Positions 1-5,726 of a stretch of 8,003 bases of DNA are shown in pieces. The stretch is taken from positions 1-8,003 of the forward strand of contig SKGY01000165.1 of the NCBI GenBank assembly GCA_007117235.1. Direction: 5' to 3'. A model generated the notes under the pieces. That model ran no database searches and was not told where the DNA came from. It saw only the letters and a list, made by a program, of their open reading frames with translations. Numbering within the stretch: the stretch's first letter is position 1; the number at the start of each line of letters is the position of its first letter. A program made the translations under genes and the position numbers. This DNA comes from Balneolaceae bacterium (GTDB taxonomy: Bacteria > Bacteroidota > Rhodothermia > Balneolales > Balneolaceae).

Positions 1-657
1 GAAACACCAAATGGTGATATATTTGCAGGTGCAATTGCAGGCGGAAGTGGCGATGTATCGTCAACTCATGAGACAAATATCAACTACCTCGAACTGGTAA
101 ATGAGTACGAAGGCTTCTTAGTTGTACATGATCCAACTCAGGACATAAGCACAACTGAGCTGTCTACATATCTGGTACTCGGTGTTTTTGGTGACGACTT
201 AGCAGCTGGTGAGCCAAATCTTGCAACACAAATGTTTGACTACGACTTCAATGAAGGTCAGCTTTTAGACAATCCTGATACAGCCTACGAAGGTGATCAT
301 GCAAGAGATTTAAGTGCATCATTCATCGTGGAAGAACTGATAGATGGCAGAGCACAGATCACAGTGACATTGAACAACACTATTGATGGTGAAATGTATC
401 CGGTTCACAGCCATGATGCTGCAGATCCGAATGAGACTCCAAATGGTACACCATACAATGAAACTCCAAACGGAGAACTTTCGGCCGGTGCAATCGAAGG
501 AAATGGTGGATCTGCAAGTGTGACGTTTGAAACTGAAGAGATCCTCTACAGAGACCTGGTTAATGAGTACGAAGGATTCTTTGTTGTACACGATCCGCTT
601 CAGGAGCTGAGCACAACCGATCTAACAACCTATTTAATACTCGGATTGACTGCCAGA
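1..657 (+). repeat. Tandem protein-domain repeat, period about 459-462 bp
   Basis: The motif ETPNG is encoded at 1-15 and again at 460-474, and NEYEGF is encoded from 100 and again from 562, giving a period of 459 to 462 bp (153-154 residues) with a one-codon length difference. The two copies differ at many third positions and at several residues, so the duplication is not recent. The left end of the first copy is cut off by the window, and more copies may lie upstream. Confidence 0.8.
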
Positions 658-660
658 TAA
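1..660 (+). CDS. CHRD-like tandem-domain protein, 3' part (5' end outside window)
   Basis: The frame is open from base 1 to the TAA at 658-660 (219 residues visible), so the true start lies upstream; the Met at 232 is internal to a repeat and should not be taken as the start. Two related copies of a domain of about 150 residues are seen: the end of one (to about base 200) and a complete one. Both carry ETPNG, a Gly/Ala-rich turn, LVNEYEGF-VVHDP and a STT-L-TYL-LG ending. The full copy also has YPVHSH (397-414) about 50 residues before the VVHDP block. This YP-H-H ... Y-L-N--G---VH order resembles secreted bacterial CHRD (chordin-type) domains, which have no settled enzymatic function. The protein is acidic and rich in Asn/Thr/Asp, as expected for an extracellular protein, but the signal peptide cannot be checked here. 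A terminator follows 34 bases downstream. The reading frame is certain; the CHRD label is recognition by motif pattern only. Confidence 0.75.
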   Translation, partial: ETPNGDIFAGAIAGGSGDVSSTHETNINYLELVNEYEGFLVVHDPTQDISTTELSTYLVLGVFGDDLAAGEPNLATQMFDYDFNEGQLLDNPDTAYEGDHARDLSASFIVEELIDGRAQITVTLNNTIDGEMYPVHSHDAADPNETPNGTPYNETPNGELSAGAIEGNGGSASVTFETEEILYRDLVNEYEGFFVVHDPLQELSTTDLTTYLILGLTAR

Positions 661-693
661 ACTGAGCAGTAACCACATGTTAGGTTAAGGATG

Positions 694-723
694 AAAAGCC
701 GGAGTTGAACACTTCGGCTTTTT
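694..723 (+). terminator. Rho-independent terminator after the CHRD-like gene
   Basis: AAAAGCCGGAGT (694-705) pairs with ACTTCGGCTTTT (711-722) as a 12-bp stem with one G-T pair and a 5-base loop (TGAAC). It is followed by T723, so the T run is 719-723. It sits 34 bases after the stop at 660 and is correctly oriented to end that transcript. Confidence 0.85.
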
Positions 724-752
724 CTATTTAGAGCCGAAAATGAGACTTGCAG

Positions 753-790
753 AAAAAAAACAACCCCGAGAGTATCAGTCTCGGGGTTTT
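753..790 (-). terminator. Second hairpin, strongest as a minus-strand terminator
   Basis: AACCCCGAGA (762-771) pairs perfectly with TCTCGGGGTT (779-788) around a 7-base loop. Read on the minus strand, the stem is followed by one G and then eight T (complement of A753-760), which is a good intrinsic terminator. Read on the plus strand, only TT and then G follow the stem, so it is weaker, although it may back up the hairpin at 694-723. No minus-strand gene is visible that would need it. Confidence 0.75.
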
Positions 791-1007
791 GTGCTTTAGG
801 TTCAGCATAATAGGAGTGACTTGTTGACTAACCAGAGTGAGATTAGTTCTATGCTGTTGTATACAAGAGAAATAAGCCGAACAATCGTTACAAATTTTTT
901 TAAAATTCTTCGAAAAGTGATATTTCCACATTCAATTGCTAAGTTTTTACGATTCTAATTCGCAAAACCTGTTACATTAGTCTGAACTCATTAACACAAT
1001 CCATCTC
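791..1007. other. Non-coding gap upstream of the amidohydrolase gene
   Basis: I see no credible gene in this stretch; the minus-strand open frame here (728-931) runs through the hairpin at 762-788 and has unconvincing composition. The stretch holds a 10-bp perfect palindrome, TTGTATACAA (857-866), extended to an imperfect 16-bp inverted repeat at 854-869, and a weak ACTAA/TTAGT inverted repeat (827-831/843-847). It becomes AT-rich from about 880. The promoter of the 1008 gene must lie here or read through from upstream, but I found no box pair I would defend. TAAGTTTT (940-947) is a 7/8 match to the Bacteroidota -7 element TAnnTTTG without a matching -33 element. Confidence 0.5.
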
Positions 1008-2591
1008 ATGAAACGATTTTTGTTTTTACTACTCTTTATTTTAATCAGTCTCCCCTCCTTTGCTCAAATGGCAGACTCTCCTGAAAGAAACGAGGGATTT
1101 GGACCTTACGATAAGCTGATCATTCGGGGAGCCACAATGATTGACGGAACAGGTTCACCCGCGGTTGGCCCGGTTGATATCGTTATTGAGGGAAACCGGA
1201 TCACTCAGATTCAGAATGTTGGTTACCCCGGTGTACCTATTAATGAAAACAGACGTCCACAAGCGGCTGAGGGTGACAGGGAGATAGATGCATCAGGCAT
1301 GTATATTCTACCCGGTTTTATTGACATGCACGCCCATATTGGAGGTAACGCTCAGGGAACAAATCCTGAATATGTGTTCAAACTATGGCTTGCCCATGGT
1401 ATTACGTCAATTCGTGAGCCGGGTTCTTTTAACGGCATGGACTGGACACTTCGTCACCGCGAATTGAGTAATAATAATGAGATTACTGCACCCCGCATTT
1501 TTCCATATATCGGATTTGGTCAGGGCGCTTCAGGTGGAATTAATACCCCTGAACAGGCTCGCAATTGGGTTCAAATGATTAACAACCGAGGGGCAGACGG
1601 TATCAAGTTCTTTGGCACACGACCCGAAATTTTTAAAGCCGCACTCGATGAAGCAAACAGTCTTGGAGTTGGCTCTATGACACATCACGCCCAGCCTCGT
1701 GTTGTATATGCAAACGTTGAGCATACCGCCAATATGGGACTGAAAGGAATGACCCATTGGTATGGACTGCCCGAAGCACTGTTCACTGATCGAATCATTC
1801 AAGACTATCCGCTCGATTACAACTACAGTGATGAACAGCACCGTTTTGAAGAAGCAGGCAGGCTTTGGAAACAAGCCGCAGCTCCCGGAAGTGACCGCTG
1901 GAATGAGTTGATGAATCATCTTATTGATCTCAATTTTGAGATAAACCCTACTTTCACCATCTATGAGGCCAGCCGGGATCTAATGGCACAACGGAGAGCT
2001 GAGTGGCATGAAAAATATACGTTACCTTCACTTTGGGATTTTTATGCGCCTGACAGACGGGCTCACGGCTCTTATTGGTTTGACTGGGGAACAGAGCAGG
2101 AAGTATCCTGGAAGGAGAACTATAGGCTTTGGATGCGGTTTGTGAATGAGTATAAAAATCGCGGTGGATTGGTTACGCTCGGTTCTGATGCCGGTTACAT
2201 CTACAAACTGTATGGGTTCGCCTATATTCAGGAAATGGAGATGTTCAGGGAGGCTGGCTTCCACCCTCTTGAAATATTCCAGTCTGCCTCAATAAACGGT
2301 GCAAAAGTTCTTGGTGTAGACCATGAACTGGGAACCATTGAGGTAGGAAAATTGGCTGACCTGGTCATAGTTGATGAAAATCCACAGGCAAACCTCAAAG
2401 TACTTTATGGTACCGGAGCAATCAGGGTGAATGAAAATAATGAAGCGGTTCGAGTAGGTGGTATTACATATACCATTAAAGACGGTATTGTATTCGATGC
2501 TAAGCAGCTGCTTAAGGATGTTGAAGAGATGGTTCAGAGTAAAAAAGATGAATCAGGTTATAGAATCACCCAGCCCGGTTTGGACTATTAA
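1008..2591 (+). CDS. Exported metal-dependent amidohydrolase (imidazolonepropionase/prolidase-like group)
   Basis: The product is a 527-residue secreted hydrolase of the amidohydrolase superfamily, with a TIM barrel flanked by a small beta-sandwich domain. Residues 1-19 form a signal peptide (MKR, then a Leu/Phe/Ile-rich core, SFA|Q), so it acts in the periplasm or outside. The N-terminal sandwich strand is at 37-66 (KLIIRGATMIDGTG). Metal ligands can be assigned: the HxH pair H108/H110 in GFIDMHAH, K200 in DGIKFFG as the candidate bridging lysine, H227 in THHAQ, H250 in MTHWYG and D394 in LGSDAG. The C-terminal block GTIEVGKLADLVIVDENP (442-459) closes the sandwich domain. The H250-D394 stretch (about 143 residues, rich in Trp/Tyr/Arg) looks long and may form the substrate lid. 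The family cleaves C-N bonds (amides, cyclic amides, dipeptides); the substrate here cannot be read from sequence. There is no Shine-Dalgarno sequence; the ATG is chosen because the signal peptide begins there. Confidence 0.9.
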   Translation: MKRFLFLLLFILISLPSFAQMADSPERNEGFGPYDKLIIRGATMIDGTGSPAVGPVDIVIEGNRITQIQNVGYPGVPINENRRPQAAEGDREIDASGMYILPGFIDMHAHIGGNAQGTNPEYVFKLWLAHGITSIREPGSFNGMDWTLRHRELSNNNEITAPRIFPYIGFGQGASGGINTPEQARNWVQMINNRGADGIKFFGTRPEIFKAALDEANSLGVGSMTHHAQPRVVYANVEHTANMGLKGMTHWYGLPEALFTDRIIQDYPLDYNYSDEQHRFEEAGRLWKQAAAPGSDRWNELMNHLIDLNFEINPTFTIYEASRDLMAQRRAEWHEKYTLPSLWDFYAPDRRAHGSYWFDWGTEQEVSWKENYRLWMRFVNEYKNRGGLVTLGSDAGYIYKLYGFAYIQEMEMFREAGFHPLEIFQSASINGAKVLGVDHELGTIEVGKLADLVIVDENPQANLKVLYGTGAIRVNENNEAVRVGGITYTIKDGIVFDAKQLLKDVEEMVQSKKDESGYRITQPGLDY

Positions 2592-2661
2592 TTGAAACTA
2601 TTTGTAACAATATAGATTTACAAGTATCTAATTATTAACCTATCACGAATCAAAATATATC

Positions 2662-3144
2662 ATGAAATCATTTTCTCTTACCGTTGTTCTGATTACGTCT
2701 TTAATGCTCATTCCAATCAAATCTGAAGCACAGAATGATGGATTTGGCGTTGGTGCACAGATTACTGCGCCGGCCGGTTTATCTTTTAAGGCGTGGTTGA
2801 ATGAAACATCAGCAGTTCAGTCTGTTGTAAGCTTTAACATCAGCGAAAATGCATCTACTTACTACATGCAGCTCGACTACCTGAAGCACAAAAGCTATGA
2901 CGAGCTTGGCTGGGAAGTTGGTGAACTCAGTTACTATTATGGTGGTGGAGCCCGATTTATTTGGAGAGATTTCGTTTTAGGAGACAATTCGTTCTGGGCA
3001 CTGCGACTACCGGCAGGTTTGAATTTTAATTTTTCTGAGGTTCCCGTAGATTTTTATCTCGAAATAGCTCCAACCTTTGAAGTAAGTCCAAACTTCAACT
3101 TTGGTTTTGCCGGCGGAATAGGATTCAGATATTTCCTTAACTAA
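2662..3144 (+). CDS. Small outer-membrane beta-barrel protein, BAPKO_0422/DUF3996-like
   Basis: This is a 160-residue exported protein. Residues 1-23 are a signal peptide (MKS, hydrophobic core, SEA|Q). The mature part is a chain of short alternating amphipathic strands separated by Gly/Asn/Asp turns and ends in an aromatic strand (GGIGFRYFLN), as outer-membrane barrels do. The order GFGVGAQITAPAGLSFKAWL (27-46), then YYYGGGARF (91-99), RLPAGLNF (115-122), DFYLEIAPTFEVSP (130-143) and FGFAGGIGFRYF (147-158) is the pattern I associate with BAPKO_0422-type barrels (lipocalin-like or 8-stranded), whose role is unclear. It lies 70 bp after the amidohydrolase stop and 3 bp before the PLP-enzyme start, so it is probably cotranscribed with the latter. 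No Shine-Dalgarno sequence precedes the ATG. The barrel call is firm; the family name rests on motif order alone. Confidence 0.75.
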   Translation: MKSFSLTVVLITSLMLIPIKSEAQNDGFGVGAQITAPAGLSFKAWLNETSAVQSVVSFNISENASTYYMQLDYLKHKSYDELGWEVGELSYYYGGGARFIWRDFVLGDNSFWALRLPAGLNFNFSEVPVDFYLEIAPTFEVSPNFNFGFAGGIGFRYFLN

Positions 3145-3147
3145 CAT

Positions 3148-4098
3148 ATGGCACTTAAACCTCCTCAATACGCTGACATTTTAAAAGCCGCTCAGCGTAT
3201 TGAGCCTTTCATTCACCGAACACCTGTTTTCACTTCGTTACATTTTAACCGATTGAGCGGTGGCGAGCTTTTCTTTAAGTGTGAAAACTTCCAAAAGGTT
3301 GGGGCATTTAAATTTCGTGGAGCGTGCAACGCCGTTCTCTCATTGCCGAAACATGATGGTGAGAAAGGAATCATCACGCACTCATCTGGAAATCATGCAC
3401 AGGCAGTTGCCCTGGCCTCTAAAATGAATGGCTACAAAGCTACTATTGTGATGCCGAAAAATGCACCTAAAGTAAAGGTGAATGCCGTTCGTGATTATGG
3501 TGCAGAGATTGTGTTTTGCGAATCTACCATTCAGGCCCGGGAGGAAACCGCACAGAAAATTATCGCAGAAACAGGTGCAACGTTTATTCATCCATATAAC
3601 CATCCTGATGTAATTGCCGGTCAGGGCACAGCAGCCAAAGAGCTCCTCGAAGATTACCCTGATCTGGATATTATTATGGCTCCTGTTGGCGGTGGTGGAT
3701 TGATTAGCGGAACTGCAATCACAGCAAAACACCTCAAACCTAAAATAAAAGTCATTGGTGCCGAGCCCGAACTTGCTAATGACGCATTCCGATCATTTCA
3801 ATCCGGTAAGATTGAACCGGTACTTCGAACGGATACCGTTGCGGATGGCCTGCGTACATCTCTTGGTGAACTTACGTTTGATGTAATAAGCTCCCATCTT
3901 GATGATATCGTCACTATAGCGGAAAGCTCAATCATTCGTGATATGCGGGCTGTATGGGAGCGCATGAAAATGATCATCGAACCCTCCTGTGCTGTTCCCC
4001 TTTCTGCAATTTTAGATGGTAAAGTTGATGTTGAAGGAAAAAAAGTCGGAATCATTATAACCGGTGGAAATGTAGATCTGGACAATTTACCCTGGTAG
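3148..4098 (+). CDS. Serine racemase / threonine dehydratase-type PLP enzyme
   Basis: The product is a 316-residue cytosolic fold-type II PLP enzyme that either deaminates L-threonine/L-serine to the 2-oxo acid or racemises serine. The Schiff-base lysine is K55 in GAFKFRGA, the substrate loop is SSGNHAQ (79-85), with S80 at the position of the racemase's re-face serine, the phosphate cup is GGGGL (181-185), and the closing motif is GGNVD (306-310). E206, A210 and D212 in AEPELANDA match the spacing of the divalent-cation site of eukaryotic serine racemase (E210/A214/D216), so the enzyme should be Mg/Mn-supported. There is no C-terminal ACT domain, which argues against an isoleucine-feedback-regulated biosynthetic IlvA and for the short catabolic or racemase form. 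The ATG lies 3 bases after the preceding stop, implying cotranscription and perhaps translational coupling. Racemase and dehydratase cannot be separated from sequence, so I give no symbol. Confidence 0.9.
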   Translation: MALKPPQYADILKAAQRIEPFIHRTPVFTSLHFNRLSGGELFFKCENFQKVGAFKFRGACNAVLSLPKHDGEKGIITHSSGNHAQAVALASKMNGYKATIVMPKNAPKVKVNAVRDYGAEIVFCESTIQAREETAQKIIAETGATFIHPYNHPDVIAGQGTAAKELLEDYPDLDIIMAPVGGGGLISGTAITAKHLKPKIKVIGAEPELANDAFRSFQSGKIEPVLRTDTVADGLRTSLGELTFDVISSHLDDIVTIAESSIIRDMRAVWERMKMIIEPSCAVPLSAILDGKVDVEGKKVGIIITGGNVDLDNLPW

Positions 4099-4170
4099 AA
4101 TCTTTCGGTTAATCAGATTTCCAAAGTCTGAACCCACCTCCATTATTCACCGCATATTTTCTTCTGATTT

Positions 4171-4179
4171 TTGTATAAT
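4171..4179 (+). promoter_or_regulatory. Possible -10 element upstream of the PqaA-like gene
   Basis: A perfect TATAAT (4174-4179) preceded by TTG lies 44 bases before the ATG at 4224, inside the 125-bp gap after the PLP-enzyme gene. No recognisable -35 sits 16-18 bases upstream, and the Bacteroidota-type TAnnTTTG element is absent, so it may be chance in AT-rich DNA. A separate promoter is plausible given the gap length. Confidence 0.3.
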
Positions 4180-4223
4180 CAGCAGTGGCTATAAACAGAA
4201 ACTGATCTACAAACTTCATATCT

Positions 4224-5654
4224 ATGCGTTCATTAAAGGTAACCCTTCTGACTTTAGGTACACTCTTTTTACTCATCTCATGTACTGCTGAGAAACAAGA
4301 TTTACATCCGTTTGAAGCCTATCTTTCTGAACCTCATCCTGCCTATTCATATGAGTTAGAATCAACTATCGAGGGTGACAGTTACACAGCCTATGTTATA
4401 CGCATGGTTTCACAAGAGTGGCTGACGGCAGATCTTGTAAATGAAACCGAATGGTGGCACTGGCTCACTGTGGTTGTACCGGATGAAGTAGAACATACAA
4501 CCGGAATGTTGTGGATTGGTGGCGGAACAAATTATACCGAGTTACCGGAATCGGTCAATCCAATTGTTTTAGAGGCAGCACTTTCAACAAACTCCATCAC
4601 AGCTGATCTGCACAATGTGCCTTTCCAACCAATCTCCTTTACTGATGACCGACTCGAACAGCGATATGAAGATGACATTATTGCCTATGGCTGGAGGAAA
4701 TTCCTGGAAGGTGGAGCCCTTGATGAAGACACTCATTGGCTGAGTCGACTTCCTATGACAGCAGCTGCCGCAAGAGCGATGGATACCGTTACCGATTTTT
4801 CCCTTACCAATCTTAATCTCGAAGTGAATGAATTCGTTGTGTCAGGCGCTTCTAAACGCGGCTGGACCGCATGGACAACTGCAGTATTCGACAGTCGCGT
4901 AGTTGCTGTAGTCCCGGCTGTAATTGATCTGCTAAATATGATTCCCTCCTTTGAGCATCACTGGCAAGCCTACGGTGAATGGTCACCTGCTATTCGTGAG
5001 TATGATGATGAAAAGATTATGGACTGGCAATATTCGAAAGAGTATGATCGACTTCGTGAACTTGTTGACCCCTACTCCTATCTGGAACGGCTCGATATTC
5101 CTAAATTTATCATCAATGCAGCAAGTGATGAATTTTTCCTCCCGGATTCCTGGCAGTTTTATTGGGATGATTTACCCGGAGAAAAATATCTTCGATATGT
5201 ACCCAATACAGGGCATTCACTCAGTGGAACGGATGTCCCTGAAACCCTGATTGCATTCTATAACTATATCCTGAATGACAGCGACCTTCCTCAATTTGAT
5301 TGGATAGCTGAAGAGGGTGGATTCAGAGTACAGCTCGATTCGGATAATATGCCGGATGAGTTACTCCTCTGGAGTGCACACAATCCCAATGACAGAGATT
5401 TCAGACTCTATGTAATCGACCGCATATGGCTTGCTCAGACAATCGATATTGAGGAAGACGGAAATGTGTTCGTGGAAATTTCCATACCCGAATCCGGTTT
5501 TACCGCGTGGTTTGTTGAGGCAGTTTTTGATGTGAACTCATCCCATCCACTGAAAAAAACAACGGGAGTTGTGGTTACTCCTGACGAGTATCCATTCCCA
5601 CCTTTTAATTCCGACGAACCACTTGGAACTATTTCAAATGGTGTAAGTGAATAG
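4224..5654 (+). CDS. PhoPQ-activated pathogenicity-related (PqaA-like) lipoprotein hydrolase
   Basis: This is a 476-residue protein with the alpha/beta-hydrolase layout of the PhoPQ-activated pathogenicity-related family (PqaA, PF10142). Residues 1-19 are a lipoprotein signal with lipobox LISC, so Cys20 is the predicted lipidated residue and the protein is membrane-anchored outside the cytoplasm. The N-terminal region (DLHPFEAYLSEPHPAYSY, then TEWWHWLTVVVPD) and the block PFQPISF are typical of the family. The likely triad is Ser210 in SGASKRGW, Asp302 in NAASDEFF and His331 in NTGHSL. The C-terminal 120 residues form a beta-rich domain. PqaA was named in Salmonella as a PhoP/PhoQ-controlled gene linked to antimicrobial-peptide resistance; the substrate of the family is not settled, and no PhoP box can be claimed here. 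The start is fixed by the lipobox spacing. The stop is followed 1 base later by an inverted repeat. Confidence 0.88.
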   Translation: MRSLKVTLLTLGTLFLLISCTAEKQDLHPFEAYLSEPHPAYSYELESTIEGDSYTAYVIRMVSQEWLTADLVNETEWWHWLTVVVPDEVEHTTGMLWIGGGTNYTELPESVNPIVLEAALSTNSITADLHNVPFQPISFTDDRLEQRYEDDIIAYGWRKFLEGGALDEDTHWLSRLPMTAAAARAMDTVTDFSLTNLNLEVNEFVVSGASKRGWTAWTTAVFDSRVVAVVPAVIDLLNMIPSFEHHWQAYGEWSPAIREYDDEKIMDWQYSKEYDRLRELVDPYSYLERLDIPKFIINAASDEFFLPDSWQFYWDDLPGEKYLRYVPNTGHSLSGTDVPETLIAFYNYILNDSDLPQFDWIAEEGGFRVQLDSDNMPDELLLWSAHNPNDRDFRLYVIDRIWLAQTIDIEEDGNVFVEISIPESGFTAWFVEAVFDVNSSHPLKKTTGVVVTPDEYPFPPFNSDEPLGTISNGVSE

Positions 5655-5676
5655 TTCGTTTAAGTAAGTAAACGAA
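5655..5676. repeat. Perfect 8-bp inverted repeat between the PqaA-like and BtuF-like genes
   Basis: TTCGTTTA (5655-5662) and TAAACGAA (5669-5676) are exact inverse copies around a 6-base loop (AGTAAG), starting at the base after the PqaA-like stop. A T run does not follow, so this is not a standard intrinsic terminator. It could be a transcript-end or processing hairpin, or a dyad operator for the following gene. A smaller GCGA/TCGC hairpin follows at 5680-5692. Confidence 0.6.
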
Positions 5677-5726
5677 TGAGCGAGAATTTCGCTTGCATAA
5701 ATAAATCGACAAAAATTAGTTCATCA

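Noticed and set aside
232..660. Separate gene starting at the Met at 232
   Set aside because: The frame is open without a stop from base 1 and the sequence before 232 matches the second repeat, so this Met is internal to a longer protein.
728..931. Minus-strand open frame of 67 codons in the first intergenic gap
   Set aside because: It runs through the hairpin at 762-788, has a Cys/His/Phe/Lys-rich composition unlike its neighbours, and shows no domain or signal; a non-coding gap explains it better.
2613..2630. TAGAT/ATCTA hairpin between the amidohydrolase and barrel genes
   Set aside because: A 5-bp AT-rich stem with an 8-base loop and no T run; this is expected by chance in AT-rich DNA.
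4113..4131. TCAGA/TCTGA inverted repeat after the PLP-enzyme gene as a terminator
   Set aside because: The stem is only 5 bp, extension needs a bulge and a 2-base loop, and no T run follows.
4951..5250. 99-codon open frame on the plus strand inside the PqaA-like gene
   Set aside because: It lies wholly within a well-supported gene in another frame and has no recognisable domain.
5676..5726. Upstream start codon for the BtuF-like gene at 5676
   Set aside because: It would add 17 polar, non-signal residues before the first fold strand, and its A is the last base of a perfect inverted repeat. It is kept only as a less likely alternative.
5655..5726. Cobalamin riboswitch upstream of the BtuF-like gene
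   Set aside because: The spacer is about 72 bp, too short for a B12 aptamer, and no B12-box-like motif is present.
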